9,235 nt of DNA. Origin: CAYPEZ01 sp964622275 (GTDB lineage: Bacteria; Patescibacteriota; Minisyncoccia; Phycocordibacterales; UBA6899). This document shows positions 1 through 5,175 of the stretch, piece after piece. The stretch is taken from contig CAZUMX010000041.1 in the NCBI GenBank assembly GCA_964622275.1, positions 1 through 9,235 of the forward strand. Direction: 5' to 3'. How positions within the stretch are numbered: position 1 is the first letter of the stretch; every line of letters starts with the position of its first letter. Below the pieces are notes generated by a model. The model was given only the letters and a program-made list of their open reading frames with translations. It was not told where the DNA came from and ran no database searches. The translations under genes and the position numbers were made by a program.

Positions 1-806
1 TGTTCACCATTCATCTCAATCTTAAACCGCCCATCTTGTGGTAGGCGTTTTTCATCAAGCTTCAAATTCGAAAGCACCTTAATGCGTGCAGTGATTCCTG
101 GAGCAGTGTCTTTTGGAAGCACCATAGCGTCGTGTAGAAGACCATCAATACGGTATCGCACGAGAAGCTGATTTTCCATTGGCTCGATATGAATATCTGA
201 TGCTGATTGAATGATGGCGTGATTGAGAAGCGTGTCGACAATGCGTACGACAGGGAGATCTTCTGCCATTTTTTTCAGATCACCAGCTGACACATCGGCT
301 TCCTCTCCTTCTTTAAGCATTTTCATTTGCCCTGCTTCTTTTTGGATGATGTCACCAAATTCCGCTTTGAGCGACTTTTGATACTGAAGCAAAACTCCTT
401 TGATGGATGCTTGGTCGGTGAGACGTGGGAGAATCTTGAGACCAACTTTCTTCTTAATAAAATTAATCGCCTCAAGATCCCCAATATCGAGCATGGCGAC
501 TTCTAGTCCCCCTTCTGACTTTCTGAATGCGACGACATTGTGTCGACGAGCAATAGGTTCTGGCACAAGGGAAAGGCTGCCGAAATCAATGTTCTGTCCT
601 TTAAGATCAACGAAGGGGACTCCAAGGACGTGCGCCTGAATACGTCGCAAATCATCTTGCGAAAATTTTCCTTGCTTTACAAGCACATCACCAACCCCAC
701 CGAGTCCTTCTTCTTCGGCCTCTTTTTCTGCAGCTTCTACCTCCGCCCGAGAAGCAAGCCCCGAATCAATGATGAATTTCTTTAATTTATTATCTTGGAC
801 GAGCAT
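1..806 (-). CDS. pilB: Type IV pilus / type II secretion assembly ATPase, PilB/GspE family (N-terminal part, cut by window edge)
   Basis: The reading frame runs from ATG at 806 off the left edge, giving 268 residues. Residues about 5-145 look like the MshEN/T2SSE N-terminal domain, with a 'LVKQGKFSQDDLRRIQ' type helix at 42-57. Residues about 183-268 match the start of the ATPase region: PVVRIVDTLLNHAI (185-198), ASDIHIEP (202-209), RYRIDG (217-222) and RIKVLSNLKLDEKRLPQDGRF (241-261), all hallmarks of this family. The Walker A and B motifs would lie beyond the window. The family powers pilin polymerisation at the cytoplasmic face of the inner membrane complex. The start is supported by an SD-like AGAGGAAG at 823-816, about 9 nt upstream. 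A weak -10/-35 pair (TATATA at 831-826, TTGTCC at 854-849) exists but would start transcription within the SD, so it is doubtful. PilB versus GspE cannot be decided without the rest of the locus. Confidence 0.93.
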   Translation of the reverse strand, partial: MLVQDNKLKKFIIDSGLASRAEVEAAEKEAEEEGLGGVGDVLVKQGKFSQDDLRRIQAHVLGVPFVDLKGQNIDFGSLSLVPEPIARRHNVVAFRKSEGGLEVAMLDIGDLEAINFIKKKVGLKILPRLTDQASIKGVLLQYQKSLKAEFGDIIQKEAGQMKMLKEGEEADVSAGDLKKMAEDLPVVRIVDTLLNHAIIQSASDIHIEPMENQLLVRYRIDGLLHDAMVLPKDTAPGITARIKVLSNLKLDEKRLPQDGRFKIEMNGE

Positions 807-866
807 GATTTCAAACTTCCTCTATTATATATGACATTTCCATAATGCGGACAAAGATTCTCCACC

Positions 867-894
867 TTGCCAATCGGTGTGCATTCTGTATACT
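867..894 (+). promoter_or_regulatory. Sigma-70-type promoter for a short orphan transcript
   Basis: The -35 box is TTGCCA (867-872) and the -10 box is TATACT (889-894), separated by 16 nt. Each differs from consensus by one base. Transcription would start near 901. No open reading frame with an SD lies downstream before the terminator at 964-1000. The promoter fires away from the pilus ATPase gene. Confidence 0.6.
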
Positions 895-900
895 CCTCTG

Positions 901-1000
901 TCTGCGTACACTCTTGTGCGTCGCTTGCTCCTTGCTGCACGTACATTCGACTGTGCGCAAATCCTCCTCACTCAAGTCCGCTTGGGTGAGGAGTTTTCTT
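901..1000 (+). ncRNA. Candidate small RNA of about 100 nt, unknown class
   Basis: A near-consensus promoter (867-894) and a strong intrinsic terminator (964-1000) bracket about 100 nt with no convincing ORF. The 5' part can fold: GTAC (906-909) and GTGC (916-919) can pair with the contiguous GCACGTAC at 937-944, leaving a 6-nt bulge. The 3' end is the 13-bp terminator stem. I see no SRP RNA core, no tmRNA features and no RNase P conserved blocks, so the class is unknown. It lies between the pilus ATPase gene and the convergent end of the small-protein operon, and could simply be an independent regulatory RNA. Existence is inferred from promoter-terminator geometry only. Confidence 0.45.
964..1000 (+). 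terminator. Strong Rho-independent terminator
   Basis: CTCCTCACTCAAG (964-976) pairs with CTTGGGTGAGGAG (981-993) over 13 bp around a TCCG loop, followed by TTTTCTT. One pair (T972-G985) is a G-U wobble only in plus-strand RNA and a mismatch in minus-strand RNA. There is no T-run on the other side. Both points fix the plus orientation. Confidence 0.85.
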
Positions 1001-1002
1001 AC

Positions 1003-1031
1003 AAAAAAAAGCACAGTCGTGTGACTGTGCT
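1003..1031 (-). terminator. Rho-independent terminator of the minus-strand small-protein operon
   Basis: On the minus strand, AGCACAGTC and GACTGTGCT (1031-1023 and 1018-1010) form a 9-bp stem with a 4-nt loop, followed by a run of eight T (1010-1003). It lies about 50 nt beyond the stop of the 67-aa gene and faces the plus-strand terminator at 964-1000. Confidence 0.85.
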
Positions 1032-1079
1032 GTAAGCTACGATTTAGTGTCGAGTGGTAGCCGCACTCCGTGTTGAGTC

Positions 1080-1283
1080 TTAGAGACTCATGGTCGGGCG
1101 ATGGTCACCCAACCGGTCCCATCGATCACTGTCTGGACTACGGTCGTAGTCGTCCAGCGAGGGAAGAACCATACGGTAGTTCTCGCCGAAGTGATAACTC
1201 TCGGCTGCCGCACGGTGCTCAGCCTTCTTCTTGCGGCTCCTCTTTCGTGCCTCGAGCTCGTCGGCGTTAAGACGCTTTGTCAT
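1080..1283 (-). CDS. Small charged protein of unknown function (67 aa)
   Basis: I do not recognise this protein. It starts at ATG 1283, preceded by a clear SD (TAGGAG, about 8 nt upstream), which argues strongly that it is translated. Residues 1-25 are very basic and helix-prone (ADELEARKRSRKKKAEHR), and the C-terminal half is rich in Asp, Arg and aromatic residues (LDDYDRSPDSDRWDR). There is no signal peptide or membrane segment, so it is probably cytosolic; the basic N-terminus could contact nucleic acid or membrane lipid, which is only a guess. It is the second gene of a minus-strand operon, 135 nt after the 69-aa membrane protein gene, and ends about 50 nt before a strong terminator. Base composition is more GC-rich than in the neighbouring nusA or tig genes. 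The stop codon sits in the loop of a small hairpin (1074-1090). Confidence 0.72.
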   Translation of the reverse strand: MTKRLNADELEARKRSRKKKAEHRAAAESYHFGENYRMVLPSLDDYDRSPDSDRWDRLGDHRPTMSL

Positions 1284-1312
1284 TATTTTCTCCTAGCAAG
1301 CGTTTTCCCTAC

Positions 1313-1374
1313 GGATTCACGATCGACCGATCACGAATCCGATAAAGTGCTCAAGCGATTGGTTCGCTTGAGCA
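1313..1374 (-). promoter_or_regulatory. Two tandem stable hairpins between the two small genes
   Basis: In the minus-strand transcript an 11-bp perfect stem (arms TGCTCAAGCGA and TCGCTTGAGCA, 1348-1374) is followed by a stem of about 13 bp (1313-1340). In the second stem two positions are G-U wobbles in minus-strand RNA but mismatches in plus-strand RNA. The first hairpin is followed by a weak U-stretch (ACTTTAT), so it could act as a partial terminator or an RNA-stability element that sets the ratio of the two proteins. The SD of the 67-aa gene lies about 20 nt downstream of the second stem. Function is inferred. Confidence 0.5.
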
Positions 1375-1418
1375 GTTGCGACTATTCTGTTGCCAGGTGG
1401 TCGCCTCACCCCTTTGCT

Positions 1419-1628
1419 CTACTTGAACATGATCTTGATTCCGTAGAGGATGATCAAGATCATGGCCACTGGGGCGAGCACCTGGTTGAAGAACCAGGTG
1501 AGAAACGGAGGGTGGACCATCCCCACGAAGTAGGCGGTGACCAACCCGGTCCCGGCAACTCGCCACGGGGTGGAAATCAAGGATTTCCAGGGGCTCGCCT
1601 TGTTTTGACGATTTTGGCGATTAGCCAT
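1419..1628 (-). CDS. Small membrane protein of unknown function (69 aa)
   Basis: I do not recognise this protein. The ATG at 1628 has an SD (AAGGAG, about 9 nt upstream) and lies 40 nt downstream of a predicted transcription start from a consensus promoter; the frame stays open further upstream to 1796, but that would run through the promoter, so the internal ATG is preferred. The protein has a basic N-terminus (MANRQNRQNKASPWK), a moderately hydrophobic segment at about 24-40, and a clear hydrophobic segment at about 51-67 (VLAPVAMILIILYGIKIM), ending with a basic tail. This suggests one or two membrane helices. Its coding DNA contains two inverted repeats, a 9-bp stem at 1479-1500 and an 11-bp stem at 1429-1463. 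It is the first gene of the minus-strand operon with the 67-aa gene. A toxin-like small membrane peptide is one possibility, without direct evidence. Confidence 0.72.
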   Translation of the reverse strand: MANRQNRQNKASPWKSLISTPWRVAGTGLVTAYFVGMVHPPFLTWFFNQVLAPVAMILIILYGIKIMFK

Positions 1629-1674
1629 TTTGAGGGACTCCTTCGGGAAGAAACACTCTCCCCTTCTGTGCGAC

Positions 1675-1702
1675 ATTATACATGATTTTGTCTTATTGTC
1701 AA
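1675..1702 (-). promoter_or_regulatory. Consensus sigma-70 promoter of the small-protein operon
   Basis: On the minus strand, TTGACA (1702-1697) and TATAAT (1680-1675) are both perfect consensus hexamers, 16 nt apart. Transcription should start near 1668, giving a leader of about 40 nt before the 69-aa gene. This is the best-looking promoter in the window and suggests strong expression. Confidence 0.8.
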
Positions 1703-1744
1703 GTATACGAGGGGGGGCTAGGTATAGTAGTATGATGCCATTAC

Positions 1745-1775
1745 CCGGTATCCATAAAGGATAGCGGTTTATTTT
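1745..1775 (+). terminator. Terminator-like hairpin in front of nusA, possible attenuator
   Basis: CCGGTATCC (1745-1753) pairs with GGATAGCGG (1759-1767) with one G-G mismatch around an ATAAA loop, followed by TTTATTTT. No gene lies immediately upstream on the plus strand, but TATAGT (1723-1728) and TATGAT (1731-1736) could be -10 boxes. If transcription starts there, this is a leader terminator for nusA. Leader control is known for nusA operons in other bacteria; here it is inference. Confidence 0.4.
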
Positions 1776-1802
1776 GTCCCTATATTGTTTATTCATTATT
1801 TT
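1774..1802 (+). promoter_or_regulatory. Possible promoter for nusA-ppa
   Basis: TTGTCC (1774-1779) and TATTTT (1797-1802) are separated by 17 nt and would start transcription near 1809, leaving about 14 nt of leader without an SD. The region is AT-rich, so chance matches are likely. Confidence 0.35.
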
Positions 1803-1822
1803 TATCCATTGAGTTCCCCACT

Positions 1823-3088
1823 ATGTTAGATATTAAAGCCATGAAGTCCGCCCTCGAACAGCTCGAAGCAGAGCGCGGAATTTCTAAAGAAAAGATTTTT
1901 GAGGCCATTGAAGCAGCTCTCGCAGCCGCATACAAAAAAGATTTCGGAAAGAAAGATCAGATGATTCGCGCCAAGCTCGACATGAACTCTGGTGCAGTCG
2001 AGTTCGAGCAGGTAAAAAAAGTTGTCGATGAAACCCGCGTGCGATTTGTCGAAGAAGGCGAAGAGGATGTTCCAGTAGAACCCCAAGAAGGAGAAACCCC
2101 CGACGAACGCGTACGTTTCAATCCAGAACGACATATATTGATTAGCGATGCAAAGCTTCTCAAAAAAAATGTTGAACTCGATGAAGAGATTTCTTTCCCT
2201 CTTGATACACAAGATGACTTCGGTCGCATCGCCGCCCAGACCGCAAAACAGGTCGTCATCCAGAAAATCCGCGAGGCAGAGCGCTCAAGTGTTCTTGATG
2301 AGTTTGGGAAGCGTGGAAAAGAGATCGTGACTGGAATCGTCCAGCGCATCGAGCGTGCAACGATTTTCGTAGACCTTGGACGCGCAATCGGCATCATCNN
2401 NNNNNNNNACCAGGTTCCTGGGGAACGCTTCCGCCAAGGTGAGCGTATTCGTTCATATCTCTATCTTGTTGAAGAAACTCCATCGGGTGTCATTCTTCGC
2501 TTGTCTCGCTCGCATCCTGATTTCATTCGTGCACTCTTTGCCATGGAAGCGCCAGAAGTCGCAAGTGGCGTCGTAGAACTCAAATCGATTGCGCGTGAGG
2601 CAGGCAGCCGCACGAAGATTGCTGTGGCATCGAGCGATCCACACGTCGACCCCGTAGGAAGCTGCGTCGGCCAACGTGGAGTACGTGTCGCAACCGTTAT
2701 CTCAGAACTTGGTGGAGAAAAAATTGACGTCGTCGAGTGGGAACCAGATCCAGCGAAATTCATCGCTGATGCTCTCTCTCCTGCAAAAGTGCAGAAAGTT
2801 GATATCAACGAAGAAGAAAAACGTGCAACTGTTGACGTGCTCCCGGAACAACTTTCACTTGCCATCGGTCGCGGAGGACAAAATGCTCGCCTTGCTGTGA
2901 AGCTCACAGGATATCGCATCGATATTCGATCATCAGAGCCAGCAGCAACAGAAGAAGCAGGTGAAGCAGAAGGTGGAGAACTCATTGGTGACGAAATGGG
3001 AACAGAAACCGAACACATGGAATCCTCAACCGGCGGCACAGCAGAAGATGAAATCAAAGCAGCCGACAAAGAAGCAAATGAGGAATAA
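1823..3088 (+). CDS. nusA: Transcription elongation/termination factor NusA
   Basis: NusA binds RNA polymerase and nascent RNA and modulates pausing, termination and antitermination. The 421-residue protein has the expected order: N-terminal polymerase-binding domain (about 1-155, opening with a family-typical LEQLEAERGISKEKIFEAIE), S1 domain (about 164-235, with QVPGERFRQGERIRSYL), KH1 (about 240-305, GQRG at 283-286, with the conserved IAREAGSRTKIAV before it) and KH2 (about 310-375, LSLAIGRGGQNARLAVKLTG). Residues from 370 on form an acidic Glu-rich tail. A 10-N gap replaces residues 193-195 and the first base of 196; the frame is preserved and the spacing matches relatives, so the gap size is probably true. 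There is no SD; the start is chosen by homology. ppa follows after 27 nt. The usual neighbours rimP and infB are absent. Confidence 0.96.
   Translation: MLDIKAMKSALEQLEAERGISKEKIFEAIEAALAAAYKKDFGKKDQMIRAKLDMNSGAVEFEQVKKVVDETRVRFVEEGEEDVPVEPQEGETPDERVRFNPERHILISDAKLLKKNVELDEEISFPLDTQDDFGRIAAQTAKQVVIQKIREAERSSVLDEFGKRGKEIVTGIVQRIERATIFVDLGRAIGIIXXXXQVPGERFRQGERIRSYLYLVEETPSGVILRLSRSHPDFIRALFAMEAPEVASGVVELKSIAREAGSRTKIAVASSDPHVDPVGSCVGQRGVRVATVISELGGEKIDVVEWEPDPAKFIADALSPAKVQKVDINEEEKRATVDVLPEQLSLAIGRGGQNARLAVKLTGYRIDIRSSEPAATEEAGEAEGGELIGDEMGTETEHMESSTGGTAEDEIKAADKEANEE
2399..2408. other. Assembly gap of 10 N inside nusA
   Basis: Ten undetermined bases fall in the S1 domain of NusA between GII and QVPGE. 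Family members normally have four residues here, exactly what ten N plus two known bases encode. The last affected codon reads NAC (Asn, Asp, His or Tyr), compatible with the acidic residue common at this place. Confidence 0.95.
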
Positions 3089-3115
3089 CAATAATCATCG
3101 ATAACACATACGTCT

Positions 3116-3631
3116 ATGAATATTTTGAAAGATGTTGCTCCAGGAACCGCAGAAGAAATGAACGTCATTATCGAGATTCCTATGGGATCACGCGTGAAGT
3201 ATGAGCTCGACAAAGAGACCGGTCTCATCAAGTTTGACCGTGTGCTCTATTCTCCAATGCACTACCCCGCAAACTACGGTTTTGTCCCCCAGACATTGTG
3301 GGACGACGGTGACCCGCTTGATGTCCTCGTGCTTGGATATGAAGCACTTGTTCCAGGATGCCTTGTTGAGGCCCGCCCCATTGGCGTCCTTGATATGATC
3401 GATGGTGGGGACGGAGATGCCAAGGTTCTTGCGGTGCCCACATCTGACCCTCGGTATAAGGAAGTGAAGGATCTCGGTGATGTCGAACCCCACATCCTTG
3501 AAGAGATTAAGCACTTCTTTAAGGTATATAAGGATCTCCAAAAGAAGAAGGTCGAGGTTGGCGAATGGCGAAGCGCAGCCGAAGCCAAAAAGGATTTCGC
3601 AAAATCCATCGAACTGTATAAAAAGAAGTAA
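3116..3631 (+). CDS. ppa: Soluble inorganic pyrophosphatase, family I
   Basis: This cytosolic enzyme hydrolyses pyrophosphate to two phosphates, pulling nucleic acid and aminoacyl-tRNA synthesis forward. At 171 residues it has the normal bacterial length. Active-site residues are in place by comparison with the E. coli enzyme: E20, K28, R42, Y50/Y54, the signature DDGDPLDVLV (63-72, with D64, D66, D69), D96, D99 and D101 with K103, and Y138-K139. It therefore looks fully active and Mg-dependent. The ATG at 3116 has no SD and matches the family start. It lies 27 nt downstream of nusA and ends just before a strong terminator, so the two are probably co-transcribed. Pairing of ppa with nusA is not the usual arrangement. 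Confidence 0.97.
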   Translation: MNILKDVAPGTAEEMNVIIEIPMGSRVKYELDKETGLIKFDRVLYSPMHYPANYGFVPQTLWDDGDPLDVLVLGYEALVPGCLVEARPIGVLDMIDGGDGDAKVLAVPTSDPRYKEVKDLGDVEPHILEEIKHFFKVYKDLQKKKVEVGEWRSAAEAKKDFAKSIELYKKK

Positions 3632-3633
3632 CT

Positions 3634-3663
3634 AAAACCCCTTTCTTTCACGAAAGGGGTTTT
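3634..3663 (+). terminator. Rho-independent terminator after ppa
   Basis: AAAACCCCTTTC (3634-3645) and GAAAGGGGTTTT (3652-3663) form a perfect 12-bp stem with a 6-nt loop, starting 3 nt after the ppa stop. The U-run is part of the stem. It would close the nusA-ppa unit, and the -10 box of the next gene begins only 3 nt later. Confidence 0.85.
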
Positions 3664-3665
3664 GT

Positions 3666-3671
3666 TATACT
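3666..3671 (+). promoter_or_regulatory. -10 box placed for leaderless transcription of the 434-aa gene
   Basis: TATACT (3666-3671) ends 8 nt before the ATG at 3680, so transcription would begin at or within a base or two of the start codon. No good -35 box is visible because the preceding bases are the ppa terminator. No SD is present. Confidence 0.5.
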
Positions 3672-3679
3672 CATGCTAT

Positions 3680-4984
3680 ATGCCAAGACTCGAAGGTCCT
3701 GCGGGATCAGATGGTGCAGATCTCAGTACGACAGACGTATCTCCACATTCAATGCCTGCAATATCAGGAATGGGTATCGATACTCCAGGGATCCTTCGCG
3801 GAACTTTTGTTAACCACCAAGGAGAGCAGAAAGAAAAGTTGGTTGATAGTTTTTTTACCGTTCCAGTGAGCGAATTACGCACAGGACTACAAGATGGAGA
3901 TTGGGGCACAATCACAGATGAACACGTCGAAAAAGCAGCAAGATACTATCTCTCGTTGGGCCATTCGCACAACATGGGTCAATACAAAAACCTCGCAGAA
4001 CCACTCTTCCCCATCTATCAACAAGATCCAAAGAAATGGAGTGCGGTGTCATCAGTAATTCAACAAGGAAATACACGTCAAGAAGCGACTGGCGAACGCA
4101 GAAAGTTTTATGAAAATCGTCCACACGGTGCATTTGCTGATATCGCCGAGGTTCTCCCTATGATTGCAAACAGGTTTCAGATATTTGGTCGAGGCGCCGA
4201 AGTACAGATAAGCCAAACCGCCAAAGAAGAAGACCGCGCCGGAGGATTTTCTGATTTCATTGTCAGTATTAACATTGCTGATGCATTACGCAATGCTGAT
4301 GCAATGCGAGGACATCCCATCAGACGATATACTGATGCTTTGCGACCACAAACCAAACATTTTGTTTTTGATGTCACGTCAAAGACAAACGCTGAGGATA
4401 AATTTCGAGATAGAGCAAACGCACTAAAGCGTAGCGGTGGAAAATTCTCGGATATCTTGTTTTATTGGAGGAGAAAAAAAGACACGTCGGGACCGCCACG
4501 ACTTTCTGAGCTTGGAATTTCAGGACCACCCAAACTCATTCTCAAAACAGATCCTCAAATGCTTTTAGCGTTTCTGAATGAAACCCAGCCTGATATTGTC
4601 CAAAACGGAAGTGCGATGAGCGTTCGCGACCTTCAGCATTTCAAAGACACATATTCTGAATTTTTCTTAGGCTCTCCGGAACGCCCAGGAGCCACAAGAA
4701 GGCTTCTCCAAGACACATCATTCCTCATTGAACAAACACTTGGTCAGTATGAGGAGTCGGGATATATGAGGTCGCTCAATACTGAACAGATTATTGCTGA
4801 TTTGAAAAACACGCAAGATCCTCTTGAGTACCATAAAAAGCTCATGCGTCTCAAACTCACGACCCCTGACCCTCAAAGAGAAGAGACGCTCAAAAAACTT
4901 GCTGAGCTTAAGCTGTCTCTTCATTTTCTTATTGAAAATGCTGAAATTGCAAGCGATCAACAAAAAAACAAACCCGTACACTAA
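3680..4984 (+). CDS. Unknown protein, 434 aa, possibly with a nuclease-like core
   Basis: I do not recognise this protein. The frame opens at TTG 3662, but the ATG at 3680 is preferred because a -10 box lies 8 nt before it. There is no signal peptide or membrane segment. Residues 1-50 are Gly/Ser/Pro-rich and probably disordered. Residues 80-160 are helical. Residues about 170-265 look like an alternating strand/helix core: EVQISQ (174-179), SDFIVSI (191-197), HFVFDVTSKTN (227-237) and FSDILFYW (256-263), with a basic helix between. The order acidic strand, Asp-containing strand (D231) with K235, then basic helix vaguely recalls PD-(D/E)XK nucleases, but the canonical D/E-x-K triplet is not seen, so this is a weak guess. 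Residues 340-430 are helical, Leu/Lys/Glu-rich. Terminators at both sides make it a single-gene unit. Its stop overlaps the convergent 51-aa gene by 4 nt. Confidence 0.85.
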   Translation: MPRLEGPAGSDGADLSTTDVSPHSMPAISGMGIDTPGILRGTFVNHQGEQKEKLVDSFFTVPVSELRTGLQDGDWGTITDEHVEKAARYYLSLGHSHNMGQYKNLAEPLFPIYQQDPKKWSAVSSVIQQGNTRQEATGERRKFYENRPHGAFADIAEVLPMIANRFQIFGRGAEVQISQTAKEEDRAGGFSDFIVSINIADALRNADAMRGHPIRRYTDALRPQTKHFVFDVTSKTNAEDKFRDRANALKRSGGKFSDILFYWRRKKDTSGPPRLSELGISGPPKLILKTDPQMLLAFLNETQPDIVQNGSAMSVRDLQHFKDTYSEFFLGSPERPGATRRLLQDTSFLIEQTLGQYEESGYMRSLNTEQIIADLKNTQDPLEYHKKLMRLKLTTPDPQREETLKKLAELKLSLHFLIENAEIASDQQKNKPVH

Positions 4985-4995
4985 TGTGTACGGGT
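4962..4995 (-). terminator. Terminator hairpin with the stop codons of two convergent genes in its loop
   Basis: ACCCGTACAC (4972-4981) and GTGTACGGGT (4986-4995) form a perfect 10-bp stem with loop TAAT. On the minus strand the stem is followed by TTG and seven T (4968-4962), a strong terminator for the 51-aa gene. On the plus strand the tail is CTTGGTGTTTTG, so termination of the 434-aa gene there would be weaker. Confidence 0.8.
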
Positions 4996-5136
4996 CTTGG
5001 TGTTTTGCTGTCTCATGAGGCGTTGCTGCCTCATTTCCTCAAGAAGAGCCATCATCTCTGTTGGCTCTGGAAACAGTGGCCTTCTTGGCCTTCTTGACCT
5101 TCTTGACCTTCGAGATAACTTGGCCTTCTTGGCCAT
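4981..5136 (-). CDS. Small arginine-rich protein of unknown function (51 aa)
   Basis: I do not recognise this protein. It starts at ATG 5136 with a strong SD (AAGGAG, 7 nt upstream) about 33 nt after a predicted transcription start, and ends with TAG inside a strong terminator hairpin, so promoter, SD, frame and terminator all agree. The N-terminal 20 residues are extremely basic (MAKKAKLSRRSRRSRRPRRP), built from 9-bp tandem repeats encoding Ser/Pro-Arg-Arg. The rest, PTEMMALLEEMRQQRLMRQQ (25-44), should be an amphipathic helix. A basic tail plus a helix suggests binding to nucleic acid or ribosome, which is inference from composition. A second frame also stays open from 5170 for 43 codons and would encode Lys-Val/Ala repeats, but its ATG overlaps the predicted transcription start and has no SD. 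It is convergent with and overlaps the 434-aa gene by 4 nt. Confidence 0.75.
   Translation of the reverse strand: MAKKAKLSRRSRRSRRPRRPLFPEPTEMMALLEEMRQQRLMRQQNTKTRTH
5078..5113 (-). repeat. Tandem 9-bp repeats inside the 51-aa gene
   Basis: On the plus strand the units are GGCCTTCTT, GGCCTTCTT, GACCTTCTT and GACCTTCGA; a further separate GGCCTTCTT lies at 5122-5130. The tandem block encodes the Ser/Pro-Arg-Arg repeats, while the separate copy is read in another frame and encodes Lys-Lys-Ala near the start of the protein. Such repeats expand and shrink in units of three codons. Confidence 0.85.
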
Positions 5137-5175
5137 AATAAGCTCCTTTTTTTATTGTACCCTGACCCATCTTAT

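Noticed and set aside
811..1014. Minus-strand ORF of 67 codons whose KLLTQADLSEEDL stretch resembles the N-terminal domain of the pilus ATPase
   Set aside because: It begins at a GTG within the operon terminator, has no SD, runs through two terminators, and the resemblance is a short common helix pattern.
845..1023. Plus-strand ORF of 58 codons over the candidate small RNA
   Set aside because: It starts upstream of the promoter and reads through the terminator; no SD.
1003..1668. Idea that the hairpin-rich transcript is RNase P RNA, tmRNA or another known large RNA
   Set aside because: None of the conserved blocks of those RNAs is visible, and two SD-led ORFs fill most of it.
1101..1685. 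Plus-strand ORF of 194 codons
   Set aside because: It is antisense to both SD-supported small genes, the hairpins and their promoter, and has no initiation signals of its own.
2461..3231. Long minus-strand ORF of 256 codons opposite nusA and ppa
   Set aside because: It is a Ser-rich shadow of the nusA coding frame with no start signal.
5078..5134. Tandem 9-bp repeats considered as a CRISPR or mobile-element signature
   Set aside because: Units are contiguous, very short and encode protein repeats; there are no spacers.
5042..5170. Alternative frame over the 51-aa gene starting at ATG 5170, 43 codons, Lys-rich
   Set aside because: Its ATG coincides with the predicted transcription start and lacks an SD; the 51-codon frame has both SD and terminator-coupled stop. 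Kept only as a note on the repeats.
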